This document shows positions 21,329 to 32,410 of a DNA stretch of 64,000 nt, in pieces. Each line of letters opens with the position of its first letter. The stretch's first letter is position 1. The notes below the pieces were generated by a model. The model was not told where the DNA came from. It made no database searches and worked only from the letters and a program-made list of their open reading frames with translations. Position numbers and translations under genes: made by a program. Origin of the DNA: Stenopsyche tienmushanensis. Taxonomy: Eukaryota > Arthropoda > Insecta > Trichoptera > Stenopsychidae. The stretch covers positions 558,001-622,000 of the forward strand of contig WACJ01000009.1 in assembly GCA_008973525.1 (NCBI GenBank), in the 5' to 3' direction.

Positions 21329-21801
21329 CGCGTTTTCGCGGGATCTCTACCTTGTAGTAGGCGCGCACATATTTATGGAGTTCTAGGAAAATCCGAGAAA
21401 GTTTGCTCAAAAATTAAAAATATAAATTAATAATGATTGCATAAAATTGTCTGTTTATCACTTAAGTTTTTTCCTTTTCGCGCCGCGCTTTCACAGGGGG
21501 GCTCGTAGGCCCTCCACGCTTCACTTGGTTTCGGTGCCGTTGGGGAAAAACCCGAACGGTCACGTAATTAAAAGTTAAAAATTAATTATCAGAGCATCTT
21601 GCAACAATAATAATTTAATAAATTTAATAAAACGTCTGTATCGTTAAAAAGAGCACTTAGTCGCGCCGCGCAAATTAGCGCCAGGCCATATTAATGTTGT
21701 CCACCGATTAGTCACTTAAAATCACACGTTTTCCACGACTTTCGGCGGAGCTCACAAAAACTGATCCGTTCGCGACGACCGCCGAATCCCGAATCAAAGT
21801 C
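21329..21801 (-). promoter_or_regulatory. 5' UTR of the R1-clade element (likely internal promoter)
   Basis: This lies between the 5' end of the element and the ORF1 start. Non-LTR elements of this clade generally carry an internal promoter here, which is family knowledge. No specific core-promoter motif is claimed. Composition is mixed, with GC-rich patches at 21475-21545 and 21710-21790. Confidence 0.65.
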
Positions 21802-21814
21802 TTAGGTGACTACC
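21802..21814. repeat. Right 13-bp target-site duplication of the R1-clade element
   Basis: TTAGGTGACTACC, identical to 16698-16710. The following TAAG makes the original target quasi-palindromic: CTTAGGT, GACT, ACCTAAG. Confidence 0.95.
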
Positions 21815-22144
21815 TAAGAGCACCCGGCTGCATATGTATTGTTCAGACTCATGGTGCAAGTACAAGAAAGTGGTAAAAAACAATCAGATAGAAACTTTTA
21901 AACATCCTTCTACTCTAGCTGAGGATGTTCATGAGGTTTTGAAACCGATTTATGAAGATCTTTGGAGGAAATACCCAAAATAACAACGAGTGTTTCAACA
22001 GCTGTGTCTGAGCAATTTTTCTGCAACCAAAACTTTAAACGCGTTTATCTCAAAACAAGGTTTTTCGGTGGCTTGTTGATAAAATTTCAAAAACTATCCG
22101 GCCGATTGTCATGAAATTTGAATGACATATTCTTCATAGTTATA

Positions 22145-22302
22145 GCTATAGCGCATATTATCAGATTTTTGAAATTTTGATTTTAAGTAATTTTTTTTTA
22201 CAAAAAACTGCAAAAAAACGCGTTTTTTTTTACTTTTTCGTAAAACGTACGCCATTTTGTTATTTTCGCAAATATCAAAAATCTGATAATATGCGCTATA
22301 GC
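22145..22302. repeat. 28-bp perfect inverted repeat in the TTAA element
   Basis: Arm 22145-22172 (starts GCTATAGCGCATATTATC) is exactly reverse-complementary to 22275-22302, with a loop of about 100 bp. A weaker outer pairing exists between GGTGGCTTGTTG (from about 22068) and CCAACAAGCCAC (about 22368-22380). The whole could fold into a long imperfect hairpin. Confidence 0.9.
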
Positions 22303-22589
22303 CACTGATATACTAAATCTAAAACTGTTTTATTTTTTTGTTTCAAATGACCCATCTCGGAGATACCACCAACAAGCCACGAACATAACATTTCTACACG
22401 GGTTTTTCGATGCTACTGTTTTATTATAATAATTGTTCAAAAAAATAAAAATATTTTTTTTTCATGTACTTGAAAGATGTGTTTATTACATAATATCCAT
22501 TTTATCTCATAATTTTTAACGAAAATTCTCGAAAAAAAATCGTGAAAATAGCCTATTTTTGAGGCGCCTAAAGTGAGAAGACACCTTAA

Positions 22590-23856
22590 ATTATGATCAT
22601 TCCCACAGAAGCATTCTTCAGATTCAGTAATTTTTTCATGATAATTGTTATAAAATCAGCTGTTAATTTATCAATGCAGTTCTGGAATTTTGCGGATTGT
22701 ACATAGATATGGCGCTTCAATACCGACTAATACGTTCGTATTACATTTTGTGTGGAAAATTGTGTCAAAAACTCGCATACAATACTACCCTTGTTTGATT
22801 GCTTGGGTTCGTTCATGGTTGGTTATACTTTTAAAGCGGGATAAAAGAAGCGTGCTCGAAACATTTTCAGTCCAAAGTTTTAATTGAAAAATCATTCGAT
22901 GATGAAATTTGTCCCATTACTATAACAAGCGGTTGTGTACAACGTAATTTTGTTATGTTTGTCGTACATATTTTACGATCGCGGGCTTCACAATCACGGC
23001 ATGATTTTAATGCGCATTTAGAATTTTGTGAAAACGTCAAAGCATTTCAAATTGTTTGATTTAATACTTTGTGTGACACGTAAATTTATTGTCGTGTATT
23101 AAAAAAATGACAATCCGCCCATGGGCTAAATTTAGCCCGGGGCGTAATTGGTTTCATGATATTACATCGTAGGTTGATGAATTACGCTGAAGCGTTTTAT
23201 TTCGACTGACTGAAAGGCACGATTGCTTTTAAAGACGCCGACCTATCTTTAGACAGGGGGGGGGGGGGGGATTTTTGATTTTTTTCTTATTTGCATTTGG
23301 GTATTTTTTTTCAGTAAAAATTCATCAGGCCTGAAGGGATATTGCTTTTCTTCAATGTTTTTGCTCTTTCAATAAATCAATTGCGACGTGACACCTTGTA
23401 TGTTGATATATTTCCTTCCGGCGCATTTTAAAATCGACCATTCCGATCGTAACTCATTTTGTCCGACACAACAAAAGTGGCTGTAAATTTAACTTAATCA
23501 ACATAAATCACAATTTTACTTATTTTGATATTAATATTTCCCTTTACTCCGGTTAACTACCTGCCGGGAGGGGGTTGAACTCACAAGCTGAAGAACCTTA
23601 AGTGATATAAATGTGCGTTTATGATACGAAAGCCATGGGAATATATTAGAAGATAAATGTTTATACACATTGAGACATATAAAGGGTATTTTGCTTTCTA
23701 TTCTAATGCCACCTTCTATATCATGATAATAACAAAGGATTTTAGAAACTCAAATATGACACATTTTAATAAATTCTCAACTTAAATGCACTAAATTACT
23801 TGTGAACAACACTGCTAACAATATTTTTAATGAATTAAATCTGTATCATGAGATTA
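22590..23856. other. No gene seen; G15 run
   Basis: AT-rich sequence with a short unassigned plus-strand ORF (22690-22887). A run of 15 G (23256-23270) is the longest G tract in the window and stands out in this base composition. Confidence 0.4.
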
Positions 23857-24815
23857 TTATAGAAACTCGATTATCTGGACCTCGACTATTCAGATTGTTC
23901 AAAATACAACAAATAAAATATATAATTTGCTGATTTGTACGTGAAGAATTGTGTCTACTTTTTCTCATTGTCAAATTTGCTCTATTCCACTGTGTATTTT
24001 AATGTACTTCATACAAAGACTATAAACTGGATAGCCAATATCGAGACCATTATTGCGCGAAAAAGCAATATTTTTCAATACTAAATTAAATAGAGATTTT
24101 AACTTCAAAGCAATTTCTGGCTGGAACTTGATATTCATGAGGAAAAGCTTTTTGCTGATATACCTTCAGCAAACACATTGAAGCTATTTGTGGAGAAAGA
24201 AATATTCGACGAATTGTTTATATACAATGTTGATGAAACTGGTTTTAATAGGAAAAAAACTATTCAATAAGTCTTTAACATCAAGAAATTTAGTAACATG
24301 GAGATTTTTTGAAAAGACCATTGTATAGAACGGTATAGGAGATATTGCAAAAGCAATAGCACAAATTTCTATATGTGCTGAATGCGACGAAGATTTAACC
24401 GATCCTGGATTCTAAATTATGAGTGATGAGAGAATAATTAAAGAAATATCAGCCTCAGAAGAACAAGATCGAGAACACGACGAAGAGATTTGCAAGGATC
24501 TTACACATAATTATCTTCCATATTGGTTCTACACATTCTGAAGATTTTCAGTGTTTAGTTGTAGTCATGAAATGGCTTAAGATTCAATAAGAGTGTAATT
24601 CAAGACAACTTATATATTATATTTTGAGTATTTGCAACATAACAGCTTCTAAAAGAATAGCTAGCTTTAAGCAAAAATTGATAGTAATATATTATATGTG
24701 TACATATATGCAAATCTAGATAAATAAAAATTATTCATACTTTCCCTGTCAATTGTGATTATTTTCGATTATCCGGACTTTTATTATCCGGAGTACTTTA
24801 GTTCGAGTTTATTAC
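23857..24815 (+). mobile_element. Tigger/pogo-like element, family A copy 2 (deleted)
   Basis: This is homologous to 4830-5728. Both contain the CENP-B-like segment around CAATATC(T/G)(G/A)G(T/A)CC and the motif EKLFADIPSANT, here followed by FDELFIYNVDETGFN, which carries the first catalytic Asp (about 24205-24250). The left end GAAACTCGATTATCTGGAC (about 23857-23880) matches the family end CAGTAGAACCTCGATTATG. The right end near 24800-24815 is its degenerate reverse complement (TAAACTCGAAC). The region between the DETG motif and the tail is deleted and frames are broken. Both copies end with the related sequence ATATTATATGTGTA. Confidence 0.77.
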
Positions 24816-26963
24816 GTAATTAATATTGTCCAGTCCAATTAAGGTCTTAATTCAAAGTAATTCCAATATTTAAATTAAACTAAGCAATATTCTTATTAAT
24901 ATAAACTGCCACTACCTTTAATTTTGAAATAAACAAATATACACATCCCTATGCCATATACACATCGTACGATTAAACTTCGTATAAAATAACACGATTC
25001 GTACCATTTGTGATTCAGTGGTCGAGTTAAATCGCGGTGAAATGAAATTCACACACAACAAAAGCTCAAAGCAAATTTTATTTAAATTTTGCGCATTTGT
25101 ACGATTCGAAAATAATATTCAACGAAGCACAAAAAGTGCATTGTTATTTGTCGGAGGATGGAGCTTAAAGCTCTGTACGGACTTTGGTATTGATAGCGTA
25201 TGAATAAGCGGCTTTTGAATGTGTGTATGATGTGTGTAATTTATTTATTGGTTTTTTTCGATTCAAATGATAGTTTAAATCCTAAAACGGTGTTTGGTTC
25301 AATGTTTTTAACGTATTCGGTTTCGTTTGCAGTTCTGTGCCATTAAATACCGACCATAGTTTATTCAGCGCTGGTTTAGACAGTGATTTAGAGTATGAAA
25401 AGGGAAATTAGGAAATGAAGCAGGTTTGTTTGTAGTATTTTATCTATTTGATTCGCTATAATTTGTTTTTTGTCAAACGAGTCCATATTCCACACATACA
25501 AATGGTTATATATATATCAATCCAAAATATTTCAATTTTTTAAAAAATTACCCTTACTTACTTACTCTGAAGCGACGTAGAGTCCATATAAATTGGTTAA
25601 ATCAGGAAATCATTTAAAATAATCTATACATTTGTACTTATACAAGTATATATTTCTATGTATGTATAGCATTTGGTTTCTTGTTCATCTATTTAATTTA
25701 TTTGATACACCAGCTTTTGTTCTACTTTCATCCGTTCACTTTGGTGAATTCACAAATTTTCATCTCAATTAATAGTTCATATAAAATCCAATACATTAAA
25801 AAACATTCCACAGAATCCTTTGCAATTATCCCTAATGCATATGATGTTACAGAACTCATCTTTTTATTGTTAAGGATAATTGCTTAAAAAGGTAGTAATC
25901 GTATATTTTTCAATATGGCTGCATAAATTAGCTCTTGGAAATGTTTGCGAGATAGGAACCAAATTTACTTTTATATGATAAATAAAATCGAAAGTTTTCT
26001 TATTTAATAAGAAATTTTTAGATCTATCAATCAAAATTTTCCGGAAAATTCTGAAACAGAGTCCCCAGTGACTACAGTAATATTGCCATAAGCGTAAATG
26101 GGATTCATCGGCGTTACCCAAACTTTCCCGAATGTATACTTTTCCTATAAAATAATTTAATTTATAATAATATCTTCCGCTAAAAAATGGATAATTTCAT
26201 GGCTTCGACGGCTAAAATCTCGGTAACGGTACGTGTCACAATTAACAAAATCAGCTTTTTGCTCTTATTTGTACCAATTTTATACTTCTTACAGATATTA
26301 TGTGCTTTCGAATGATTCAATAGTATACATCAAATAATATCCTATGATTTTGATTTAAGATCAATCTACAAATAATACAAGTAAGTGTATCAATATGAAG
26401 CAATCAATAAGTTAGAGTGATTATGAAAGTTGTTCAAAATTCTACATTTTTTTTATTGCACGATTTTCCAAGTTGTACGAATTTTAAACGCGTGGTTTAA
26501 ATGGGTGAAAATCGCAAATATTGAATGGATTTATACGGACTTGTAGACAAATGTTCATGAAAAGCTATTGATTAATTATCGAACAAATTGGATTTTGTAA
26601 AATCAAAGCGTTAAATCACATGTGATCAAGGCCTGTTTAGCTATAAAACATATTTGGTAGTGTCTATTTCGACGCTATACTCTGTAAAGCATGAAGTTCG
26701 TATGACCCTATGGTGGAAGTACTTATTGATCGTCCTAATTTAAGGCATATGTGTGAGGTTGATTGATTTTATTTAGTATGTAGCCGAATATGAAGCTGTG
26801 ATAAGTTCAATTTTGTAAAAATTGCACATCGCCAAATCATCGAATTTGAATTTGTAGCGGAAATATCTTTATCGGATTTATTCAGTTCGCATATGAAGAT
26901 TCGTTCGATTATGAAGAAATACAGGTATATGTTACGGGTGAATGTTTTTACTTCATATTATAG
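24816..26963. other. No gene recognised
   Basis: AT-rich sequence with scattered 60-85-codon ORFs (25018-25203, 25681-25887 plus; 26121-25870 minus) that show no motif. The last 20 bases end in a plausible splice acceptor for the exon-like ORF that follows. Confidence 0.3.
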
Positions 26964-27235
26964 GATGTCGGTGTTCGAAGCAGCGTCAGATGTCTCAGAT
27001 TCGCGTCGAAACCATTCCGGGAACGTTTTCCGAAGCTCTCGGGAACAATTACCATAGAGACATGAACGGGAATGGGAGCAGCAGAAACACGTCTGGACAA
27101 AATAGGTACAAGACTGCGACTGCAGTCGAGAGCAACAAATACATCATGCTCCGAAGCGTGCCTGAAATATCAAACAACCCTTACGTCAATTTAACAACAA
27201 ATCGAACGATCGTTAAATTTCACCCCTGCAGGCTA
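26964..27235 (+). CDS. Probable host exon, function unknown
   Basis: The frame opens after TTTTTACTTCATATTATAG, a plausible acceptor, at 26964. It runs for about 90 codons with higher GC and mixed residues: CRCSKQRQMSQIRVETIPGT, a SEALGNNYHRDMNGNGSSRN stretch, and SNKYIMLRSVPEISNNPYVN. Clustered Cys followed by a polar, Asn/Ser-rich sequence with Tyr motifs (KYIML, PYVNL) looks like the start of an intracellular tail of a membrane receptor, but this is inference and I recognise no family. The frame stays open to 27310. A donor could lie at CAAAATAG/GTACAAG (about 27104) or GCCGAG/GTACTT (about 27260). Possible alternatives are a retained repeat or a chance ORF. Confidence 0.4.
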
Positions 27236-27310
27236 ATGTGTTTAATAATCGAATATGCCGAGGTACTTTTGCACCATGAATATGTGAAAATTACGGATTC
27301 CTTTAATTAA

Positions 27311-30300
27311 TTTAACCCCCGATAGAGATGGAACTCGTACTGAAAAACCAATTTAACTTGCAAAAAGTACATTTTTTCAGCGTTATCCCCCGTCGAGTTT
27401 AGAGAGATTGACACGGGCATAATTAAGCGATATCGTTTTGACGTCTTTATATAAGGTCCGATATTTTTTTGACATTCGAAAAACTGTCGATTTTGAAAAG
27501 ACGACGAATTTTCTAAGCTTTGACCTTTGGAACTTTTTCTGTGAAACGTTAAACCGTGACGCATTTTTAATCTTTCGAGATTATTTCGAAGCCTAAAAGA
27601 TAATAGATAAAGTGAATTAAAATATTTTTTTATTCGAAAAACTTAGCTGGCGAATTATCAGATATTTAAAAGCGTCAAAGCAAAAAATATCAGTCGACAA
27701 GGAATGCGCCATAAGAAAAATTCCCAGACATGACAAGTCTCCAACTTTAAGCTCTTATAAAGCTCAATATCAATACGTCGCAGATCCAATGTCGAATTGT
27801 TTTCATTTTAAAAAAATCTCACAAGGTTTATAAATAAAATCATTTTGGAACAATATATCTCAAGATTAAATTCCAGTTTTATTGTTAACTGCAAAATAAA
27901 ACAAACTTTCAAGATGAAGATAACATTTGAACTACCTTATATTGTTATTTTCGAATATGAATAATTCACAAATTAAATCAATATGAATGCACAATTAGTT
28001 GATACAGGCGGTGGCAGATGTTAGTGTAAGTTCACTATAAATTATGTTTGTATGCTTAAGTATATTTTAAAATAATTACCAACATAATCCCATAAGTACC
28101 CAACCTAACGTATAGATGGCGGTAGTTTTTTTTTTAAATACAATAATAGAAAGTATTTAGACGTTACGTTGCTTCCATAATCGTATAGATCATAGAAAAT
28201 GCCGCAAAAAGCCTTAAAAGAGGACGGAGTGGCCATAAAGTTCGTGTGTCCAATCGGTCCGTTTTTCGGAGTGATGATATGACGAATAAGCTAATGTCTA
28301 CAGAACGAATATAAACTCTCATCATGAAACGAAGTTGTCCGAAGAAGACTGATTGGGTGGGTTGCTTTAATTTTACGATCGGTCGAAAATATTATTGTCT
28401 TTATTTTATTGCGGGTCCAATGTTTAAGCGACAGCGAAGAAAAAATGAATTAGACAACTTAGTATATATTTAAAAAAACGGAAAAGTCATTCAGTGTTTG
28501 AAAATAAAAATGATGTGCAACTCTCGACTGGGTTGGTATTCTATTTGCGCCCCAAGCCCAGTTGCACCCGTGATGGGCGCTTACTTTGCCACGCCCTTGT
28601 TACGGCCCTGATTGTTGCAGTTCATAATGTGATTTTAATGATGTATAGTATATCAAATGTTCTTAATGCTTTGGTAATTTTAAGCTAAATATTAGACAAT
28701 ATTTAAACTCATATTTCGATTTTTATTTAACAATATGACCTACCCCTTAATCTATGAATCATGAATATAATATAAGATATAAGGAGCTTTTGCAAAATTA
28801 TAAACGCAACCCTTTCCCAATTGCAGAGTGTAAGCTAATTCAAGAATGACAGCGTACATATTATTTTATTTCGGATTGTCACCATTCCGACGTCAGTATG
28901 ATTTATTCACAGGACCAGGCGTACTCATCGCGGGAAGCTCAATTGTCATCTATAGTGAAATAAGATGAATTATCCATTATCCATCGAATGCCAACTCATG
29001 ATTCCCATCCCACTGTGTATGCCGCCGCCGTGTCAGACTGGGGGTGGCGGAACGAAATCTCCGGGAGAAAGCCAAGGGTTCAATAATAACTCTGTAATGA
29101 CATTTCTGACAAATGTCTTATTCTCCAATGTGACAAATATGTGACTTATTTTCTATAAGGCATGTTATAAATTTTCGTATAAATTACCGGAATTGGGAGC
29201 ACGAGTTTTGCGGGCCCATGGTAAAATGGCGCCTATATAAATTCCAGCGTAGACGGAGTGCTTTTAAAGTAGCTCCAAAATTTCTAAGAAAATTATATTA
29301 TTTAAATTGGTTGTTTGAAAAGCTCTTAAGTAATGTTTACTTATGAAAGCTCTTCAACAATCTGTTGTTGCATTGGATATCTATTTATATCCTGTAAACA
29401 AAAAAATGGCACAATACCGTTTACTTTTATACCATAAACCACCCAAACCATCTTTACCCCTTATTGAAACTTCTACAAGGATAAACCTAACCATCTATTT
29501 TTAATTAATATAAAATAAATAGTTAATATATTTTTAAGCATAGCATTCAAACAACCTTATAGAACTTAGTCGGTGAAATATTTTTATCTTGTCAAATTCT
29601 GTGCTCTTTGACATTTGGAAATATCCAGCCTCTAGTGAGTGGGCAGGTCATGCGACGAGGTGGATGAATGGAAATAAATTGAAGTCAAATTTGTACTTCA
29701 ATGACTTTTATCAGGTAGATCGATGATGATAATTACAGCTAACAATAAAAATATATGCGCTCATTACCATTTATTTAAATTGATCAGCGTTTTTAACTTT
29801 CAGCACCAGGAAATCTGGCATAAATTGGATATAATTAATGGATCTTTAAAATTTATAAATAGGGGAGTTTTTATCATATTCTGTCTAGATTTTAACCCGA
29901 GTTTACTTGGTATTTTAATGTATTGAGTATCAAAATCTATTTAATTTGCGCTTATCCGTGACTCGAATACTTTTGTCGTAATTACACATTTCAAATAACG
30001 ATTTAGTCGATGTCAATTTTTTTTGCCATAGTAAAAGTATATGTTTTAATTGCGTCGACGTAAAATGTCTTAGGGAAGAGATCTCAGCAACATCGGTGAC
30101 CGCAAGCACCGGCAGAACGTCGACAGTTGTGGCCGTCGTCGCCATCGTCCTGATTTATAACAACCCCCGGAAAGAAAATAGGACAATCCTCCGAGGCTCG
30201 ACTTAAGCCTACATTTTGAAAAATTCCAAACTCGAAAGCCTCATTTTCAAAGTTGTCCATTTATTAAATGATAGCCGCGACAGACTAAATTTATGGCATG

Positions 30301-31905
30301 AATCACGGGCTGACATGGGAACACATGCCATAAAACCATTAAATTATAATGTATAAGCAAAAGTCGAGGGGGTGTCGTACATTTTCCACACATATTTTCG
30401 TGAGGTTCTCACTAAACGACTTTTTTTTATTGTTATTACCCTTTTTACGGCGAGTTTTTCACTTCCGTGTTGGCTTTTATTGATATGATTATTGAAACCT
30501 AATTTACAAAACCACATATTTGATAACGGCTATTACGGCCTTGTGGATGTGGAGGGATCGATTTTCCCGGTTGTTAAATGGACGCACTTTTGTGCAATTA
30601 GGGCAGTTAAGTCATTTGAATAAATTGCGCCTGGGGATAAATATCCTTCGTGTAATGAAATTAACCGCCTATTATACGCGTATCAATATCATTTTTTAGC
30701 ATTTTGAGCGATCTACGACCATATCAACAAGCGATGGCGATTCCAGAATATTTTATGTGACTATATCCAAATCTCCAAAATTTCCTCTAATCTTTGAATA
30801 TTTAATAAATTTGCCGTACTTGTATAAGCGTACAATTTGTGGTCGCAGTGAAATATCCTTGCTGCCCCTAATGGCCTCAGATAACTCTTAATGTGGTCGA
30901 TGGAGTTAAATCTAGTCAGTTATTTTTAAATCGAAAGCTTTGACACGCGGTCTAATGATAGAGGATTGACGAATTGATACCGAACAATTGACAAACCACA
31001 GGGCGAAATTGAAACATGGTGTTAGAATCGGTTGTCATGTTGTCGACCTTTATTGTTGCAAGCTTTCACACCCCTAATATAAAGAATGAACGATTTGGTT
31101 AAGTTATAATTTAAACTGCATATCATACTTTTTATAATATTTTTTTGTTGAAATATAAAAATAGTTCAAATTCCTATTATATTAATCAAAACCTCACCCC
31201 TTCATAAATTTGATATTAAAGGTAAAATGATCTCTGAGATTTAATTGTTGTGCACTTTAATGTGCCATATCCGATATTGGACATAGGGGATCTCCATAAG
31301 AGATCTTACTAAGGAAAGAATTTAATGTGGTGGTTTCTCATTGCATTCCATTTGTGGTAAAGTAAGAATAAGATTATTTGGGAAAGTAAGAGAAGAGTGA
31401 ATCTATGAGGTAGTAGCGAAATTATCATTATATTCACTTACTTATTCACAATCACTTACTTAAGGGGGTTCCTGCACGACTTTATTAACCCTTTGCGATC
31501 GTTTGCGTCGTACGAATCTTAACTCTATTCATTCATGTATCAGTTTATAACTTCTCTGAATGATTTTAAGTATCTAAGTGACCTTATCATGAACCGAAAC
31601 ATTGCCCCGACAAATCAAAGATAACGAAACTATATAGAAAATGAGGTCAATCCACAATCGCTTTGTAAAATACTGTGGCTAGTCAGTCATCTTTTAAGAA
31701 AGAAGAAATCGACTAGCTTCGCAGATAATTCGCAGAATTTCAAATAGAGATTTACAATTTACGTTTAATTGTAATTAGGCATTCACGCTTATTAAGATAT
31801 TCCAAAATGGCAAAAAGAATGTCACCGAAAGAATTGTAGTCGAAAACCAGGACTGCAAATTGGAGACTGTTTTCGAAGTTACCACACAATGGAAAAATAT
31901 AAGTG
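27311..31905. other. No gene recognised
   Basis: AT-rich sequence. Short ORFs (27564-27307 minus, 28494-28688 plus, 30145-29930 minus) show no motif. A GC-richer stretch at about 28860-29080 has no long frame. A lone TTAACCCTTTGCGATCG at 31485 looks like a terminal repeat of a TTAA-type MITE but no partner was found. Confidence 0.3.
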
Positions 31906-32209
31906 TTAACTCCTTAAATGGGTATGACGTATATATCCGTCAAGACCAAAGTCCATGCAAAGTGGGTATGACGGATATATCCGCATTGTGAAAGTTAAGC
32001 AAACCTCAATGGAAAATGACGGATATGTCCGATTGCAGTGTTGTTTACGTTAAATGTAAGAATGATTCATCTCGGGAACTGACTTGTTCGAACTTGATAA
32101 TATGCTATTATCATATACTAGATATGACGTACGTATCCGCTAGCGGCGAAAAAATCGTGTCACTACGGATGAAACTTTTAACAGTGAAACGTAACGTTGA
32201 AGGGGTTAA
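31906..32209. repeat. piggyBac-like MITE, 304 bp
   Basis: It is bounded by TTAA at 31906-31909 and 32206-32209. The ends TTAACTCCTTAAA and, reverse-complemented, TTAACCCCTTCAA form short terminal repeats. Inside, four variants of TGACGGATATATCCG (near 31925, 31967, 32013 and 32123) recur, several nearly palindromic. No transposase is encoded. TTAA duplication is characteristic of piggyBac elements, though Kolobok also uses TTAA. Confidence 0.65.
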
Positions 32210-32246
32210 ATAAAAACATATTATTGAAATACATTATTGGCTAAAC

Positions 32247-32342
32247 CAGAGGTTCTTAAGTTTATGTAGTCTGCGAACCCTTCTTGGACAATTTTTTTTG
32301 GCGGACCCTATCCCTACCCTTGTGATATTTTTTCCACAATCT
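32247..32342 (+). repeat. hAT-like transposon end
   Basis: CAGAGGTTCTTAAG with downstream TCTGCGAACCC and GGCGGACCC resembles the CAGNGGTTCTCAA...CCGCGGACC terminal repeats of hAT elements. Only one end is visible, and it runs straight into the tRNA-like block. Confidence 0.5.
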
Positions 32343-32406
32343 GGATTTAAACCCGAACCATTATAATACGAGTCCAGGATCTAAGCCACTATACCAACTC
32401 TAGGAT
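32343..32406 (-). repeat. tRNA-like block (SINE head or tRNA pseudogene)
   Basis: On the minus strand, TGGTATAGTGG fits the pol III A box and GGGTTTAAATCC approximates a B box (GGTTCAAATCC), with about 35 bases between. A T-arm-like stem TCGGG/CCAGA with one mismatch can form around TTTAAAT. The acceptor arms do not pair, so this is not a functional tRNA. Confidence 0.45.
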
Positions 32407-32410
32407 ATAT

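Larger units (their letters stand above)
16711..21801 (-). mobile_element. Full-length R1-clade non-LTR retrotransposon
   Basis: The 5091-bp minus-strand element has a 5' UTR of about 473 bp, overlapping intact ORF1 and ORF2, a 3' UTR of about 255 bp and an A26 tail (T run 16711-16736). It is bounded by identical 13-bp duplications. Intact frames, a long tail and a perfect duplication indicate recent insertion and possible activity. R1-clade assignment rests on the LQINLNGCR start of the endonuclease, three CCHC knuckles in ORF1, a C-terminal CCHC in ORF2 and the absence of RNase H. R1 itself targets 28S rDNA, but this copy sits in a DNA transposon. Its GC richness contrasts strongly with the host sequence. 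Confidence 0.95.
16563..22585 (+). mobile_element. TTAA-flanked Kolobok/Mutator-like element, interrupted
   Basis: Terminal repeats GGCGTCTTCTCACTTTAC (16563) and, reverse-complemented, GGTGTCTTCTCACTTTAG (ending 22585) differ at two of 18 positions. Both are flanked by TTAA (16559-16562 and 22586-22589), the Kolobok target-site type. The body is about 0.9 kb once the nested retrotransposon (16711-21801) and one target copy are removed. From 21848 the plus strand encodes SWCKYKKVVKNN, HPSTLAEDVHEVLKPIYEDL and, after a frameshift, NNNECFNSCV, resembling transposases annotated as Mutator-like and akin to the relic at 59080-59460. It is non-autonomous. A 28-bp inverted repeat lies in its right half. 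Superfamily choice between Kolobok and Mutator is not settled here. Confidence 0.75.

Noticed and set aside
31485..31501. Second TTAA MITE beginning TTAACCCTTTGCGATCG
   Set aside because: No matching opposite end was found within several hundred bases on either side.
32343..32406. Functional tRNA gene
   Set aside because: The A box fits, but the acceptor stem does not pair and the T stem has a mismatch, so it was kept only as a tRNA-like repeat.
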